Positions 26,410-34,856 of a stretch of DNA of 64,000 nucleotides are shown piece by piece. The translations under genes were made by a program, and so were the position numbers. A model generated the notes under the pieces. It saw nothing but the letters and a program-made list of their open reading frames with translations. It had not been told where the DNA came from and did not search any database. How positions within the stretch are numbered: position 1 is the stretch's first letter; the number at the start of each line of letters is the position of its first letter. Source of the stretch: Ruegeria atlantica (GTDB lineage: Bacteria; Pseudomonadota; Alphaproteobacteria; Rhodobacterales; Rhodobacteraceae); NCBI GenBank assembly GCA_013032095.1, contig WQBJ01000005.1, forward strand, positions 62,001-126,000, in the 5' to 3' direction.

Positions 26410-27954
26410 ATGGATCAGACTGCCGAACCCAACATCCCGGACTGGGGGCCTTTCGGAAAACCGTTGTTCGACAACCCAGAGGCCCGCGCCCTCTCGCGGG
26501 TGGGTGTGGTCGACGTCGGATCAAACTCGGTCCGAATGGTGATCTTTGATGGTGCGGCGCGGTCCCCCGCCTATTTTTACAATGAAAAGGTCATGTGCGA
26601 GTTGGGTGCCGGGCTTTCGGAAACCGGACGCCTCAACCCGCGCGGGCGCGAACGCGCGCTGGCTGCGCTGCGCCGTTTCCAGCGCTTGTCTGACGACCTT
26701 GGCCTGCCGGGATTGCATGTTGTTGCCACCGCGGCCGTGCGCGAGGCCGAGGATGGGCCGGATTTCTGTGACGACGTTCATTCACAAACTGGACTGACAG
26801 TCCAGGTCATCGACGGTGGGGAAGAGGCTCGCCTGTCCGCGCAGGGCGTTTTGCTGGGCTGGCCCGGAGCATATGGTCTGATCTGCGACATCGGCGGCTC
26901 GTCCATGGAACTCGCCGAGATCGGCGACGGAGAGGTCGGGCGCTGCCTGACCTCCCCGCTGGGTCCGTTGAAACTGCGCGATATCAAAGGCGGGCGGCGT
27001 GCCCGCAAGAATCATATCAAAGCTACGATGGAAGACCTGCGCGCCCAGATGGGACCGCAGCGCGACCGTCTGTTCCTAGTGGGCGGTAGTTGGCGGGCCT
27101 TTGCCCGTTTGGACATGCTGCGCCGGGGCTACCCCCTGAACGTGCTGCATGAATACCGCATGACCAGAAAACAGGTTCACCAAACCATCAAGTTTATCGA
27201 AAAGGGTGACCCGGACAAACTGCGCAGCCTGGCTGGTGTTTCCAGCTCTCGCATGTCGCTGATCCCCTATGCCATGGACGTTCTGGCGCGGCTGATCCGG
27301 ACCTTCAAACCCAAGGATATCGCCATCTCAAGCTATGGCATCCGCGAGGGGTTGCTCTACGAACAAATGCCGCAAAACCTGCGCGACTGCGATCCTCTGA
27401 TCGAGGCCAGCCGGTTTTCCGAGGCGAAAGATGCCCGTCTGCCAGGCTTTGGCAAGCATTTGTACGACTTTGTCATGCCGCTGTTCAAATCGGCCCCGGA
27501 GACACGTGTGCGCCTCGTCAAAGCAGCCTGCCTGCTACACGACGTCAGTTGGCGCGCTCATCCTGATTACCGCGCCGAAGTCTGTTTCGACTATGTCACC
27601 CGCGCCAATTTAGGCGGTTTGAAACACTCCGAGCGAGTCTTCATCGGCCTCGCCCTGCAGCACCGGTACCGCAACAAACGCGAAGGCAACCGGTTTGCGC
27701 CCTTGTATGAGCTACTGGACGAAAAAGATCAGCAACAAGCTGAAATCCTGGGAAAGGCCATGCGGTTCGGCGCCATGCTCTGGATGCAAAACGATGCGAC
27801 TATGGGAACCCTGCGGTTCTTCCCTAAAAAGCGCCAGCTTGAGCTGCTGCTGCCAGAAGCTGGTCGTCCATTGTTTAACGAAGTTGCGGAGGCCCGTCTG
27901 AATTCTCTGGCAAACGCGCTGAATTCTGAAATCCGCGTGATCGTAAAGGGTTAA
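26410..27954 (+). CDS. ppx: Ppx/GppA family phosphatase
   Basis: 514 residues. Exopolyphosphatase/pppGpp phosphatase, ASKHA fold: VVDVGSNSVRMVIFDG (phosphate 1), AAVREAEDGPDF, ICDIGGSSMELAEIGDGEV (phosphate 2), then ISSYGIREGLLYEQM and a C-terminal HD-like helical domain with ACLLHDVSWRAHPDYRAEVCFDYV. AGGAAGAGAT precedes the ATG at 26410; the in-frame ATGs at 26341/26344 overlap hda. In related genomes a polyphosphate kinase gene often lies between hda and ppx; it is absent here. Confidence 0.9.
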   Translation: MDQTAEPNIPDWGPFGKPLFDNPEARALSRVGVVDVGSNSVRMVIFDGAARSPAYFYNEKVMCELGAGLSETGRLNPRGRERALAALRRFQRLSDDLGLPGLHVVATAAVREAEDGPDFCDDVHSQTGLTVQVIDGGEEARLSAQGVLLGWPGAYGLICDIGGSSMELAEIGDGEVGRCLTSPLGPLKLRDIKGGRRARKNHIKATMEDLRAQMGPQRDRLFLVGGSWRAFARLDMLRRGYPLNVLHEYRMTRKQVHQTIKFIEKGDPDKLRSLAGVSSSRMSLIPYAMDVLARLIRTFKPKDIAISSYGIREGLLYEQMPQNLRDCDPLIEASRFSEAKDARLPGFGKHLYDFVMPLFKSAPETRVRLVKAACLLHDVSWRAHPDYRAEVCFDYVTRANLGGLKHSERVFIGLALQHRYRNKREGNRFAPLYELLDEKDQQQAEILGKAMRFGAMLWMQNDATMGTLRFFPKKRQLELLLPEAGRPLFNEVAEARLNSLANALNSEIRVIVKG

Positions 27955-27957
27955 CCG

Positions 27958-28329
27958 TCAGATTTCCGTCGCGCCGTCGTCGTCATCCGTTTGTTCAGGT
28001 GTCTCAGGCTGATCCTGCGGTGGTTTCTTGCGGATGATGATGTCACCATTGGGCAGCATCTCGGGCGCTTCATAGGCGCTCCAATCCTCGATCTCACCCG
28101 CCAGTTCGGCAAGGGCTGGCCCCATCTCCTCAAAGAAGGACTGCATTGCAGGGCCAAACTGGCTGACCAATCCCTGCAGGTCTTCTAGCGCGGGTTCCAT
28201 TTCCTGCCGCAGCCCCTCAAAGAACAGCTCGGCCCCCTGCTCCATCAGAGATTTACCAGTGTCTTCTTCGGCATAGGCCGGCAGCGCCAACGCAACCGAT
28301 ATCGCACAGATCGGAATGAAATGTTTCAT
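27958..28329 (-). CDS. Small periplasmic hypothetical protein
   Basis: 123 residues with a signal peptide (MKHFIPICAISVALALPAYA). The mature part is acidic and helical: SLMEQGAELFFEGLRQEMEP, LVSQFGPAMQSFFEEMGPALAEL and WSAYEAPEMLPNGDIIIRKKPP, ending in an Asp-rich tail. The LPNGDIIIRRK-type ending is conserved in a Rhodobacterales family of unknown function as I recall. Lies behind the nuclease-fold gene on the same strand; convergent with ppx (3 bp apart). Confidence 0.7.
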   Translation of the reverse strand: MKHFIPICAISVALALPAYAEEDTGKSLMEQGAELFFEGLRQEMEPALEDLQGLVSQFGPAMQSFFEEMGPALAELAGEIEDWSAYEAPEMLPNGDIIIRKKPPQDQPETPEQTDDDDGATEI

Positions 28330-28367
28330 AACAGGAAATATAGGCCGAGCTGCGCGTTGATGAAAGG

Positions 28368-29345
28368 TCACAGATCTATATCCAGCGTGACGGGAAAATG
28401 GTCAGATGCGGTCAACAAGGCCTGATGCAGGTCCGCCGAATCCCGGCACCCAGCATCTTTGAACGGGTGCCAGATGCGCCAGACAGGACGCCGGGCGCAC
28501 AGGTTTTCGCTGATCATGATGTAGTCCAGCAAGGCCTCAAGATATTGCCCACCCTCGCGGGCAAATCGGGCCGTTGACGGGTTCGTGTCAGAGCCGGCAC
28601 CATGCGGATCGTACAATCCGGCCTGCAGCAGAATCTCAACCGAGGACCGACCAAACAGATTTTCGAACTCATCCAGCCCCGGCCCGTCATTTAGATCGCC
28701 CAAGAGGATGACTTGTTCTCCGGCAGCCATATGCTCGGCGGCCCGCCGAGACAACCACACCGCCTGCGCCAGCTGCTTACGGCGGTTCGCAATTGAGATG
28801 CGGATCGCTTCGTCCCGAGAGCCAGCTCCGTGTGGCGCCTTGGACTTCAAATGCGCACCGATCAGACGGAACTGCGCTCCGGTTCGGGTCTGCACGGCCA
28901 GTTCCATCGGAGGCTTGGAAAAGCGCACATGATCTTCGGTGGCATCGATATCGAGATCGATGTGAAACGCATCGTCGAACCGCGGGGCCGATCTGTCACC
29001 CGCGACCGGATCGTGCCGTGCTGTCAGCGCATCGGGATCGTAGAGCAGGGCCAGTTCCTGATGGGTGTCGTTAGGAAATCCCATCACTGCATGCGTTGTG
29101 CGCAGATCGAACGCCTCGGCAAAGTTCTGCAACGCCCGGATCGTGTCTTGGGATTTTCCGGTATTAGGGGCCTCGACGATCAGGATTGCATCGGCATCGA
29201 CCGCTGTCAGCACTTTGGCGATGGCCTCAACCTGCTGCGCTTTGGTGACGTTGTGGCGACCCGACCAGCTGTCGTCGACGACCAAATTGTCGTTGCGGTT
29301 GAAAAGATTGGCGAACCATTCAATGTTGTAAGTCGCCAACCGCAT
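28368..29345 (-). CDS. Endonuclease/exonuclease/phosphatase family protein
   Basis: 325 residues. Metal-dependent EEP fold: the strand MRLATYNIEWFANLF with the Asn, ILIVEAPN (equivalent of the catalytic Glu region), LIGAHLKSKAP (His), VILLGDLNDGP (Asp-x-Asn) and a final ASDHFPVTLDI (Asp-His). Could act on DNA or on a phosphodiester/lipid; no signal peptide is seen, so probably cytoplasmic. The start at 29345 gives the conserved N-terminus and lies 4 bp after the stop of the upstream J-domain gene. Confidence 0.87.
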   Translation of the reverse strand: MRLATYNIEWFANLFNRNDNLVVDDSWSGRHNVTKAQQVEAIAKVLTAVDADAILIVEAPNTGKSQDTIRALQNFAEAFDLRTTHAVMGFPNDTHQELALLYDPDALTARHDPVAGDRSAPRFDDAFHIDLDIDATEDHVRFSKPPMELAVQTRTGAQFRLIGAHLKSKAPHGAGSRDEAIRISIANRRKQLAQAVWLSRRAAEHMAAGEQVILLGDLNDGPGLDEFENLFGRSSVEILLQAGLYDPHGAGSDTNPSTARFAREGGQYLEALLDYIMISENLCARRPVWRIWHPFKDAGCRDSADLHQALLTASDHFPVTLDIDL

Positions 29346-29349
29346 CCCA

Positions 29350-30030
29350 TCAGGCTCGCGCGCCGTTGATCTCATCCCATGCGCGGTTGATGTCGATCAT
29401 CTTTTTCTCGGCCAGACGAATGGCTTCCTCGGGCACGCCGCGCGCCATCATTGCATCGGGGTGCGTTTCACGCACCAGCCGCCGCCAGACCTTGCGGATA
29501 TCGGGCAGAGGCATGTCATGCGGCACGCCCAGCACCGTGTACGGATCTTTGGGCGCATCCGGAACAAAGCGTTCGCGTAGGGCCATAAACTGCGCTTCGG
29601 ACTGGCCGAAAATCCGACTGACTTCTTCCAGAAACTCGTTTTCGTTGGGATGATAGAACCCGTCAGCCATTGCAATGTGAAACAGCCCCTCCATCAAATC
29701 GCAGAGGGTAGTGCTGTCGTCGGCAAACATTCGGGCGATCTTGCGGGCATAGTCCTGATAGCCGGCCACATCCGTCCGGGCCATGTCGAACACGCGGGCC
29801 GCCCCGGCCTCGTCCTCACGAGCGATTTGGAATACGTCGCGGAAGGCCGTGACCTCATCCCGTGTCACTTGCCCGTCGGCCTTGGCCATCTTCGCGCCCA
29901 GCGCGATCACGGCAATCGCAAACGCAACCGAGCGTTCCGGCGGTGTGCGCAGTTTCTCAAATACAGCCGTCAGACTTTCGCCTTGGGCAAGTGCGCTGAG
30001 CGCATCGGATATACGGGTCCAGATCGACAT
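29350..30030 (-). CDS. TerB/DnaJ-domain protein (DjlA-like)
   Basis: 226 residues. A TerB-like helical domain at about residues 25-150 (VIALGAKMAKADGQVTRDEV; FHIAMADGFYHPNENEFLEEV) carries the metal-binding acidic pattern. A C-terminal J domain follows (DPYTVLGVPHDMPLPDIRKVWRRLVRETHPDAMM) with the HPD tripeptide that stimulates Hsp70 ATPase. No N-terminal membrane anchor is evident, unlike E. coli DjlA. Likely co-chaperone of DnaK in stress. Confidence 0.9.
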   Translation of the reverse strand: MSIWTRISDALSALAQGESLTAVFEKLRTPPERSVAFAIAVIALGAKMAKADGQVTRDEVTAFRDVFQIAREDEAGAARVFDMARTDVAGYQDYARKIARMFADDSTTLCDLMEGLFHIAMADGFYHPNENEFLEEVSRIFGQSEAQFMALRERFVPDAPKDPYTVLGVPHDMPLPDIRKVWRRLVRETHPDAMMARGVPEEAIRLAEKKMIDINRAWDEINGARA

Positions 30031-30075
30031 GTGGGCACCCTAACGCCCCAAATCGCAACTGTCAGGTGCGACAGA

Positions 30076-30564
30076 TCACTCCGCAGAAAGAATTTTCTGC
30101 ATCAGCACAAGATCCAGCCGTTTGCCCCGTTTGAAACCGACCTCTGGCAAGTGCCCGACTTGCACAAACCCAAGCGCGGCATGAAAGGCTATCGCATCTG
30201 GATTGGCAGAGGATATCCCGGCCACCAACACGTGAACACCATCAGCGCGTGCGGCACCTTCGAGCGCTGCCATCAGAGCCCGCCCCGTACCCTGCCCGCG
30301 TGCTTCGAACGCCAGCTGGATTGTGTGTTCGCGGCAGTGGGCATAGCCCGGGCCAGCGCGAAACGCGCCGTAGGTTGCGAACCCCTGCACTTGTCCGTCA
30401 CCTTCCGCCACGAGAAAACCAGGGCCACGGGTTTCGATATCCGCGGAGATGCTCTCTATGCTGCGTTCGTCAGTTGTGAAGGTGACAAGCGTATCGCGAA
30501 TGATCGCGTTGGTAATTGCCGCGATTGCGGGGGCGTCCCCCAACTCAGCCCGCCGGACGATCAT
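30076..30564 (-). CDS. GNAT family N-acetyltransferase (phosphinothricin acetyltransferase-like)
   Basis: 162 residues. The PAT/bar-type pattern is present: IVRRAELGDAPAIAAITNAIIRDTLVTF, GFATYGAFRAGPGYAHCREHTIQLAFEARGQGTGRALM (acetyl-CoA loop RGQGTG, described in parts) and a GFVQVGHLPEVGFKRGKRLDLVLM tail. Probably acetylates an amine or amino-acid analogue. The start overlaps the end of the glyoxalase-like gene by ATGA, so they form an operon. Confidence 0.88.
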   Translation of the reverse strand: MIVRRAELGDAPAIAAITNAIIRDTLVTFTTDERSIESISADIETRGPGFLVAEGDGQVQGFATYGAFRAGPGYAHCREHTIQLAFEARGQGTGRALMAALEGAARADGVHVLVAGISSANPDAIAFHAALGFVQVGHLPEVGFKRGKRLDLVLMQKILSAE

Positions 30565-31163
30565 TCCAGCACGCGTGGTCCATGCGGCGTTTCGAACTCA
30601 GCCCGAAGCGCGGCGGGCCCGGTATCAAACACCACGATTTCCAGATTGCCCAGCAGCCGCGCCAACTCTAAAGCTTCAGGGTGAAAAACTACGAGGCGTT
30701 GCAAGCGGCAACCACTGTCCTGCAACATCCGTGCCGGGTGCAAATCACCATGCCATTGGATGAGCGCCGGGAACAGGTTGTCAAAAGGTAGCCTTCCATT
30801 GGGAGGAACCGCCATTTGCCACCTCAGCGCGCCCCGGCTCAGTTCAATCGGCTGTCCCACGCCATCGGGGAAAACGGACAGCGCAGCCTCGATGTCTGAA
30901 ACTCGGCAAATCCAGTTGGTCAGACGAGGTTGACCTGAGAACCGATCGAGGTCGAACCACCGCGTGCGCTCCACATTCTGCGCCTGCGGGTCGATTGCGA
31001 TAGCCTCAAGATACAACCCATCCCGCAACCCCAATAGCCGGTTGTGCGTGCCAAAGGCGTCGTGTTTGCCGCCGTCTTGCAGCGGCATCCCCAAGGCCTG
31101 TTCAATGTGGGCAGAGGCTTCCTCCAATGTTTCGCCAGCAACGGCCAAATGATCCAGTAACAC
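30561..31163 (-). CDS. Glyoxalase-like (VOC) domain protein
   Basis: 200 residues, PF13468-type glyoxalase_3 domain: LLDHLAVAGETLEEASAHIEQALG at the N-terminus, GTHNRLLGLRDGLYLEAIAIDP, WICRVSDIEAAL and PALIQWHGDLHPARMLQDSGC. His and Glu residues suitable for a divalent metal are present (DHLAV, YLEAI). Substrate unknown. Translationally coupled to the GNAT gene. Confidence 0.85.
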   Translation of the reverse strand: MLLDHLAVAGETLEEASAHIEQALGMPLQDGGKHDAFGTHNRLLGLRDGLYLEAIAIDPQAQNVERTRWFDLDRFSGQPRLTNWICRVSDIEAALSVFPDGVGQPIELSRGALRWQMAVPPNGRLPFDNLFPALIQWHGDLHPARMLQDSGCRLQRLVVFHPEALELARLLGNLEIVVFDTGPAALRAEFETPHGPRVLE

Positions 31164-31266
31164 GTGCGCCCTCCAAACTATTCGACCAGACCCTTACGGA
31201 TCTGGTCGCATGTTTTCGCCAATGGTACGGGATCACAAGATTTTTGTCGAAAAATCTTGGCAGACC

Positions 31267-33393
31267 TCAGCTTTTGGCTTCACGGATCAGACGCAAAATA
31301 TCCTGCGCCGCGTCCGGGATATTAGTGCCCGGACCAAAGATCGCTTTGACGCCATGATCATAAAGGAACTGATAATCCTGCTGAGGGATCACACCACCGC
31401 AGATAACGATGATATCCTCGGCACCAGCTTTCTTCAGTTCCTCCACCAGTTGCGGAGCCAGCGTCTTGTGCCCTGCGGCCTGTGACGAGATACCGACCAC
31501 ATGCACGTCATTGTCCACTGCATCCTGCGCGGCCTCGGCGGGTGTCTGGAACAGCGGGCCAACGTCTACATCGAATCCGATATCCGCAAAGGCGGTGGCA
31601 ATCACCTTGGCGCCCCGGTCGTGACCATCCTGCCCCATCTTGACGACCAGCAGGCGGGGGCGGCGGCCCTCGGCCTCGGCGAATTCTTCAATGGATTTCT
31701 GGATCGCAGCGAACCCTTCGTCGCCTTCGTATGCCGCACCATAGACGCCGGCCAGCGTTTTCACCTCGGCGCGGTGGCGACCGAACTCTTTCTCCATTGC
31801 CATGCTGATCTCTCCTACGGATGCGCGGGCGCGGGCGGCCTCGACCGCGGCAGCCAGCAGGTTGCCACCCTCACGGGCGGTGGTGGTCAGGGCGTCCAGC
31901 GCAGCCCGACAGGCGGCCTCGTCACGGGTTGCTCGGATACGTTCCAGACGCGCGACCTGAGCTTCACGCACGGCGACGTTGTCGACGTCAAGAATGTCGA
32001 TCGGGTCTTCCTGTTCCTTGCGGTACTTGTTGACGCCGACGATCACTTCGTCGCCCCGATCGATCATCGCCTGACGACGAGCGGCGCTTTCCTCGATCCG
32101 GAGTTTGGGCATGCCCGAGGCGACGGCCTTGGTCATACCGCCCATCTCCTCGACCTCTTCCATCAGCGCCCAAGCCTTTTCAACCAACTCGTTAGTCAGG
32201 CTTTCGACATAATAGGAACCGGCCAGCGGATCGACCACATCGGTCACGCCGGTCTCTTCCTGCAACACCAGCTGCGTGTTCCGCGCGATGCGGGCCGAGA
32301 AATCGGTGGGCAGCGCGATCGCCTCGTCCAGAGCGTTGGTGTGTAGCGACTGGGTCCCGCCCAGAACCGCACTCATCGCCTCATAGGCAGTACGGATCAC
32401 GTTGTTGTAGGGGTCCTGTTCCTGCAACGAAACGCCCGACGTTTGGCAGTGGGTCCGCAGCATTTTGGAACGCTCGGATTTTGCACCAAAGTCAGTCATC
32501 ACCCGGTGCCACAGCGTACGGGCGGCGCGCAGTTTGGCGATCTCCATGAAGAAGTTCATGCCGATGGCAAAGAAGAACGACAGACGGCCCGCGAACTTGT
32601 CGACGTCCATCCCGGCCTGTGTCGCTGCTCGGACATACTCACGCCCGTCAGCCAGCGTGTAGGCCAGCTCCTGCACCAAGTTCGCCCCGGCCTCTTGCAT
32701 GTGATAGCCCGAGATCGAAATCGAGTTGAATTTCGGCATCTCGTTCGAGGTGTATTCGATGATGTCCGAGATGATCTTCATCGACGGTTCAGGCGGGTAG
32801 ATATAGGTGTTTCGCACCATGAACTCTTTCAGAATGTCGTTCTGAATAGTTCCCGCCAGCAAAGATTTGTCGTGGCCCTGCTCTTCCCCCGCAACGATGA
32901 AGCTCGCCAAAATCGGGATTACCGCGCCGTTCATGGTCATCGAGACCGAGACTTTGTCCAGCGGGATACCGTCGAACAGTATCTTCATATCCTCAACGCT
33001 GTCGATGGCCACACCGGCCTTGCCGACGTCACCAACCACGCGCGGGTGATCACTGTCATAGCCGCGGTGTGTCGCCAGATCGAAAGCAACCGAGACACCC
33101 TGCTGACCGGCGGCCAGATTGCGACGGTAGAACGCGTTCGATTCCTCCGCCGTGGAAAACCCAGCATATTGACGGATCGTCCACGGACGCCCGGCATACA
33201 TGGTTGCCTTCACCCCGCGCGTGAAAGGGCCAATCCCGGGCAGAGACCCCATATGCGGCAAGTCAGCGGTATCTTCCTGCGTATAGAGCGGTTTGACGTC
33301 GATACCTTCCAGCGTTTCCTTGGTCAGATCTTCCAGTGGTCGACCGCGAAGCTCTTTTTCAGCCAGCGCCTGCCATTCCTTCTTATCGGTCAT
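31267..33393 (-). CDS. mcm: Methylmalonyl-CoA mutase
   Basis: 708 residues, the single-chain adenosylcobalamin enzyme that converts (R)-methylmalonyl-CoA to succinyl-CoA. An N-terminal substrate-binding barrel ([31 protein letters not shown]) is followed by [24 protein letters not shown] and [11 protein letters not shown]. The C-terminal cobalamin domain has DGHDRGAKV with the cobalt-ligating His, then [26 protein letters not shown] before the ATG at 33393 sets the start. The upstream sulfotransferase-like gene overlaps by ATGA. Final step of the pathway begun by pccA and pccB in this region. Confidence 0.97.
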   Translation of the reverse strand: MTDKKEWQALAEKELRGRPLEDLTKETLEGIDVKPLYTQEDTADLPHMGSLPGIGPFTRGVKATMYAGRPWTIRQYAGFSTAEESNAFYRRNLAAGQQGVSVAFDLATHRGYDSDHPRVVGDVGKAGVAIDSVEDMKILFDGIPLDKVSVSMTMNGAVIPILASFIVAGEEQGHDKSLLAGTIQNDILKEFMVRNTYIYPPEPSMKIISDIIEYTSNEMPKFNSISISGYHMQEAGANLVQELAYTLADGREYVRAATQAGMDVDKFAGRLSFFFAIGMNFFMEIAKLRAARTLWHRVMTDFGAKSERSKMLRTHCQTSGVSLQEQDPYNNVIRTAYEAMSAVLGGTQSLHTNALDEAIALPTDFSARIARNTQLVLQEETGVTDVVDPLAGSYYVESLTNELVEKAWALMEEVEEMGGMTKAVASGMPKLRIEESAARRQAMIDRGDEVIVGVNKYRKEQEDPIDILDVDNVAVREAQVARLERIRATRDEAACRAALDALTTTAREGGNLLAAAVEAARARASVGEISMAMEKEFGRHRAEVKTLAGVYGAAYEGDEGFAAIQKSIEEFAEAEGRRPRLLVVKMGQDGHDRGAKVIATAFADIGFDVDVGPLFQTPAEAAQDAVDNDVHVVGISSQAAGHKTLAPQLVEELKKAGAEDIIVICGGVIPQQDYQFLYDHGVKAIFGPGTNIPDAAQDILRLIREAKS

Positions 33394-34202
33394 AGCGTAT
33401 TCCTCTCGTCCATCTTTACAGCGGGTGTGTCGACACCACGCTCTGTTTCCTGTCGAAGGCACAGCCGGGCCAGCCCATCGGCCCCCGATTCCAGCCACGA
33501 CAAATCATCTGCAAACTTCATCATCAGGCTCATTTCCTGAGCACTGTTAGGCCCTTGAATATCTTCGTTTCCGTCCTTGTTGATCCACAACTGCACCGCA
33601 TCGGACGGCACCGGGACATCAAGTACAGTGGCCAGTTGCCAATCAGGCCGACCGGCGAATTCCTCGAACGGAAGCACCAAAAGTGGCACTTGCGGGAAGG
33701 CCGCGTTTAGATCGGTGATCACGTCCCGCCAGCTACGAGGGTGCTGCGCGACCTTTGGCCAGCGCATGTTTCCGCCAAATCTTTTCTTGTTGCGAACCGC
33801 ATAGCTAGCGACTGAGGTCCAATAGGTGTTCAGCGCTCGGATATTCAGGACAAGCTTGGTCACACGCTCGCCAAAGGCCTCTGACACCAACCGGGCGCGT
33901 GCTCCGGCATTGGGATAAAGCTCACCCTTGCTAAAATTCTCGGGCATCATGCCCAAAAAATTCTCTTCGGTGACAAGCAAGTGGTTGACGCCCTGGTCTT
34001 GGTGTCGGTCCAAATCCCACTGCAGCGCGGTACAGATATCTGGCGTCACGGACCTGAGCGCGCTCAAACCCGTTTCCCGTATTTCTTCACGCCCCCAAAC
34101 CGCTATGCCTTGTCGCGCCAGTACCGCTGCATTGTGGCGCAAATACTCCTGAAAACTGGTGGTTGCGCAACGATGAGCCCCGAAATGAATGGTGATGTCC
34201 AT
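33390..34202 (-). CDS. Sulfotransferase-like hypothetical protein
   Basis: 270 residues, no close family recognised. The N-terminus ([31 protein letters not shown]) resembles the 5'-phosphosulfate-binding loop region of sulfotransferases, with a His in place of the usual basic P-loop Lys (H-R-C-A-T-T-S). [26 protein letters not shown] resembles the 3'-phosphate segment, with Arg and a downstream Ser. The fold is probable, but catalytic activity is unproven. It is translationally coupled to mcm (4-bp overlap), an unexpected partner. Confidence 0.6.
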   Translation of the reverse strand: MDITIHFGAHRCATTSFQEYLRHNAAVLARQGIAVWGREEIRETGLSALRSVTPDICTALQWDLDRHQDQGVNHLLVTEENFLGMMPENFSKGELYPNAGARARLVSEAFGERVTKLVLNIRALNTYWTSVASYAVRNKKRFGGNMRWPKVAQHPRSWRDVITDLNAAFPQVPLLVLPFEEFAGRPDWQLATVLDVPVPSDAVQLWINKDGNEDIQGPNSAQEMSLMMKFADDLSWLESGADGLARLCLRQETERGVDTPAVKMDERNTL

Positions 34203-34333
34203 GCGTCTAGCCCACCATACAGACGTGCGAACGACCGTGCGCAGCCAATTTGAACAATTTTTTGAATGTCAGCTGCATTCCAATGGTCGCATTACCCGAC
34301 ACAGAGGCTATATTCGATTCAACAGGAGGCCCT

Positions 34334-34780
34334 ATGACACGAACGCTTGCCTTTGTTTTCTCGGCACTATTCCCGCTGGCTGCCCTAGCCGCTGACGGGA
34401 CTGCACCAGTGGAAGACGAATTTGTCCGGCCTGTCGGTGACAGCGACCTCAACGAGTTTTTGTGGGTCAACCGGCCGATAGTCGTCTTTGCCGACACACC
34501 CGCCGACCCTCGGTTCCAGCAACAGATCGACATGCTGGTCGAGGGCGAAGCGGCGATGCGCGACCGTGATGTCATCGTACTGACTGACACCGATCCTTCC
34601 GCCCGGTCCCCAATCCGCTCGCAGCTACGACCACGCGGCTTCCAGATGGTGTTCGTTGACAAGGACGGCGTGGTCAAACTGCGCAAACCGTCCCCGTGGA
34701 GCGTGCGAGAAATCGGCCGCTCGATCGACAAGACGCCCTTGCGCGAACGCGAGATTCGTGAACGGCGCGAGGGCGGCTGA
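34334..34780 (+). CDS. DUF4174 domain exported protein
   Basis: 148 residues. A signal peptide (MTRTLAFVFSALFPLAALA) is followed by a DUF4174-like thioredoxin-fold-like domain: LNEFLWVNRPIVVFADTPADPRFQQQIDML, VIVLTDTDPSARSPIRSQLRPRGFQMVFVDKDG and VKLRKPSPWSVREIGRSIDKTP. Function unknown; periplasmic. AGGAGG four bases before the ATG at 34334 fixes the start. Convergent with pccA. Confidence 0.85.
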   Translation: MTRTLAFVFSALFPLAALAADGTAPVEDEFVRPVGDSDLNEFLWVNRPIVVFADTPADPRFQQQIDMLVEGEAAMRDRDVIVLTDTDPSARSPIRSQLRPRGFQMVFVDKDGVVKLRKPSPWSVREIGRSIDKTPLREREIRERREGG

Positions 34781-34856
34781 GCGCTTTCGCCACGCACAAA
34801 GGCCCCGGCGCGGAACGCCGGAAACCCTGTGTGATATGACAAAAGCGCGGTCATGA

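Noticed and set aside
29650-30684. 344-codon plus-strand frame
   Set aside because: Spans three well-supported minus-strand genes and has no recognisable domain.
31501-32346. 281-codon frame antisense to mcm
   Set aside because: Shadow of the mutase C-terminal coding region; no independent evidence for a gene.
32443-33540. 365-codon frame antisense to mcm
   Set aside because: Shadow of the mutase gene; no signal, domain or ribosome site.
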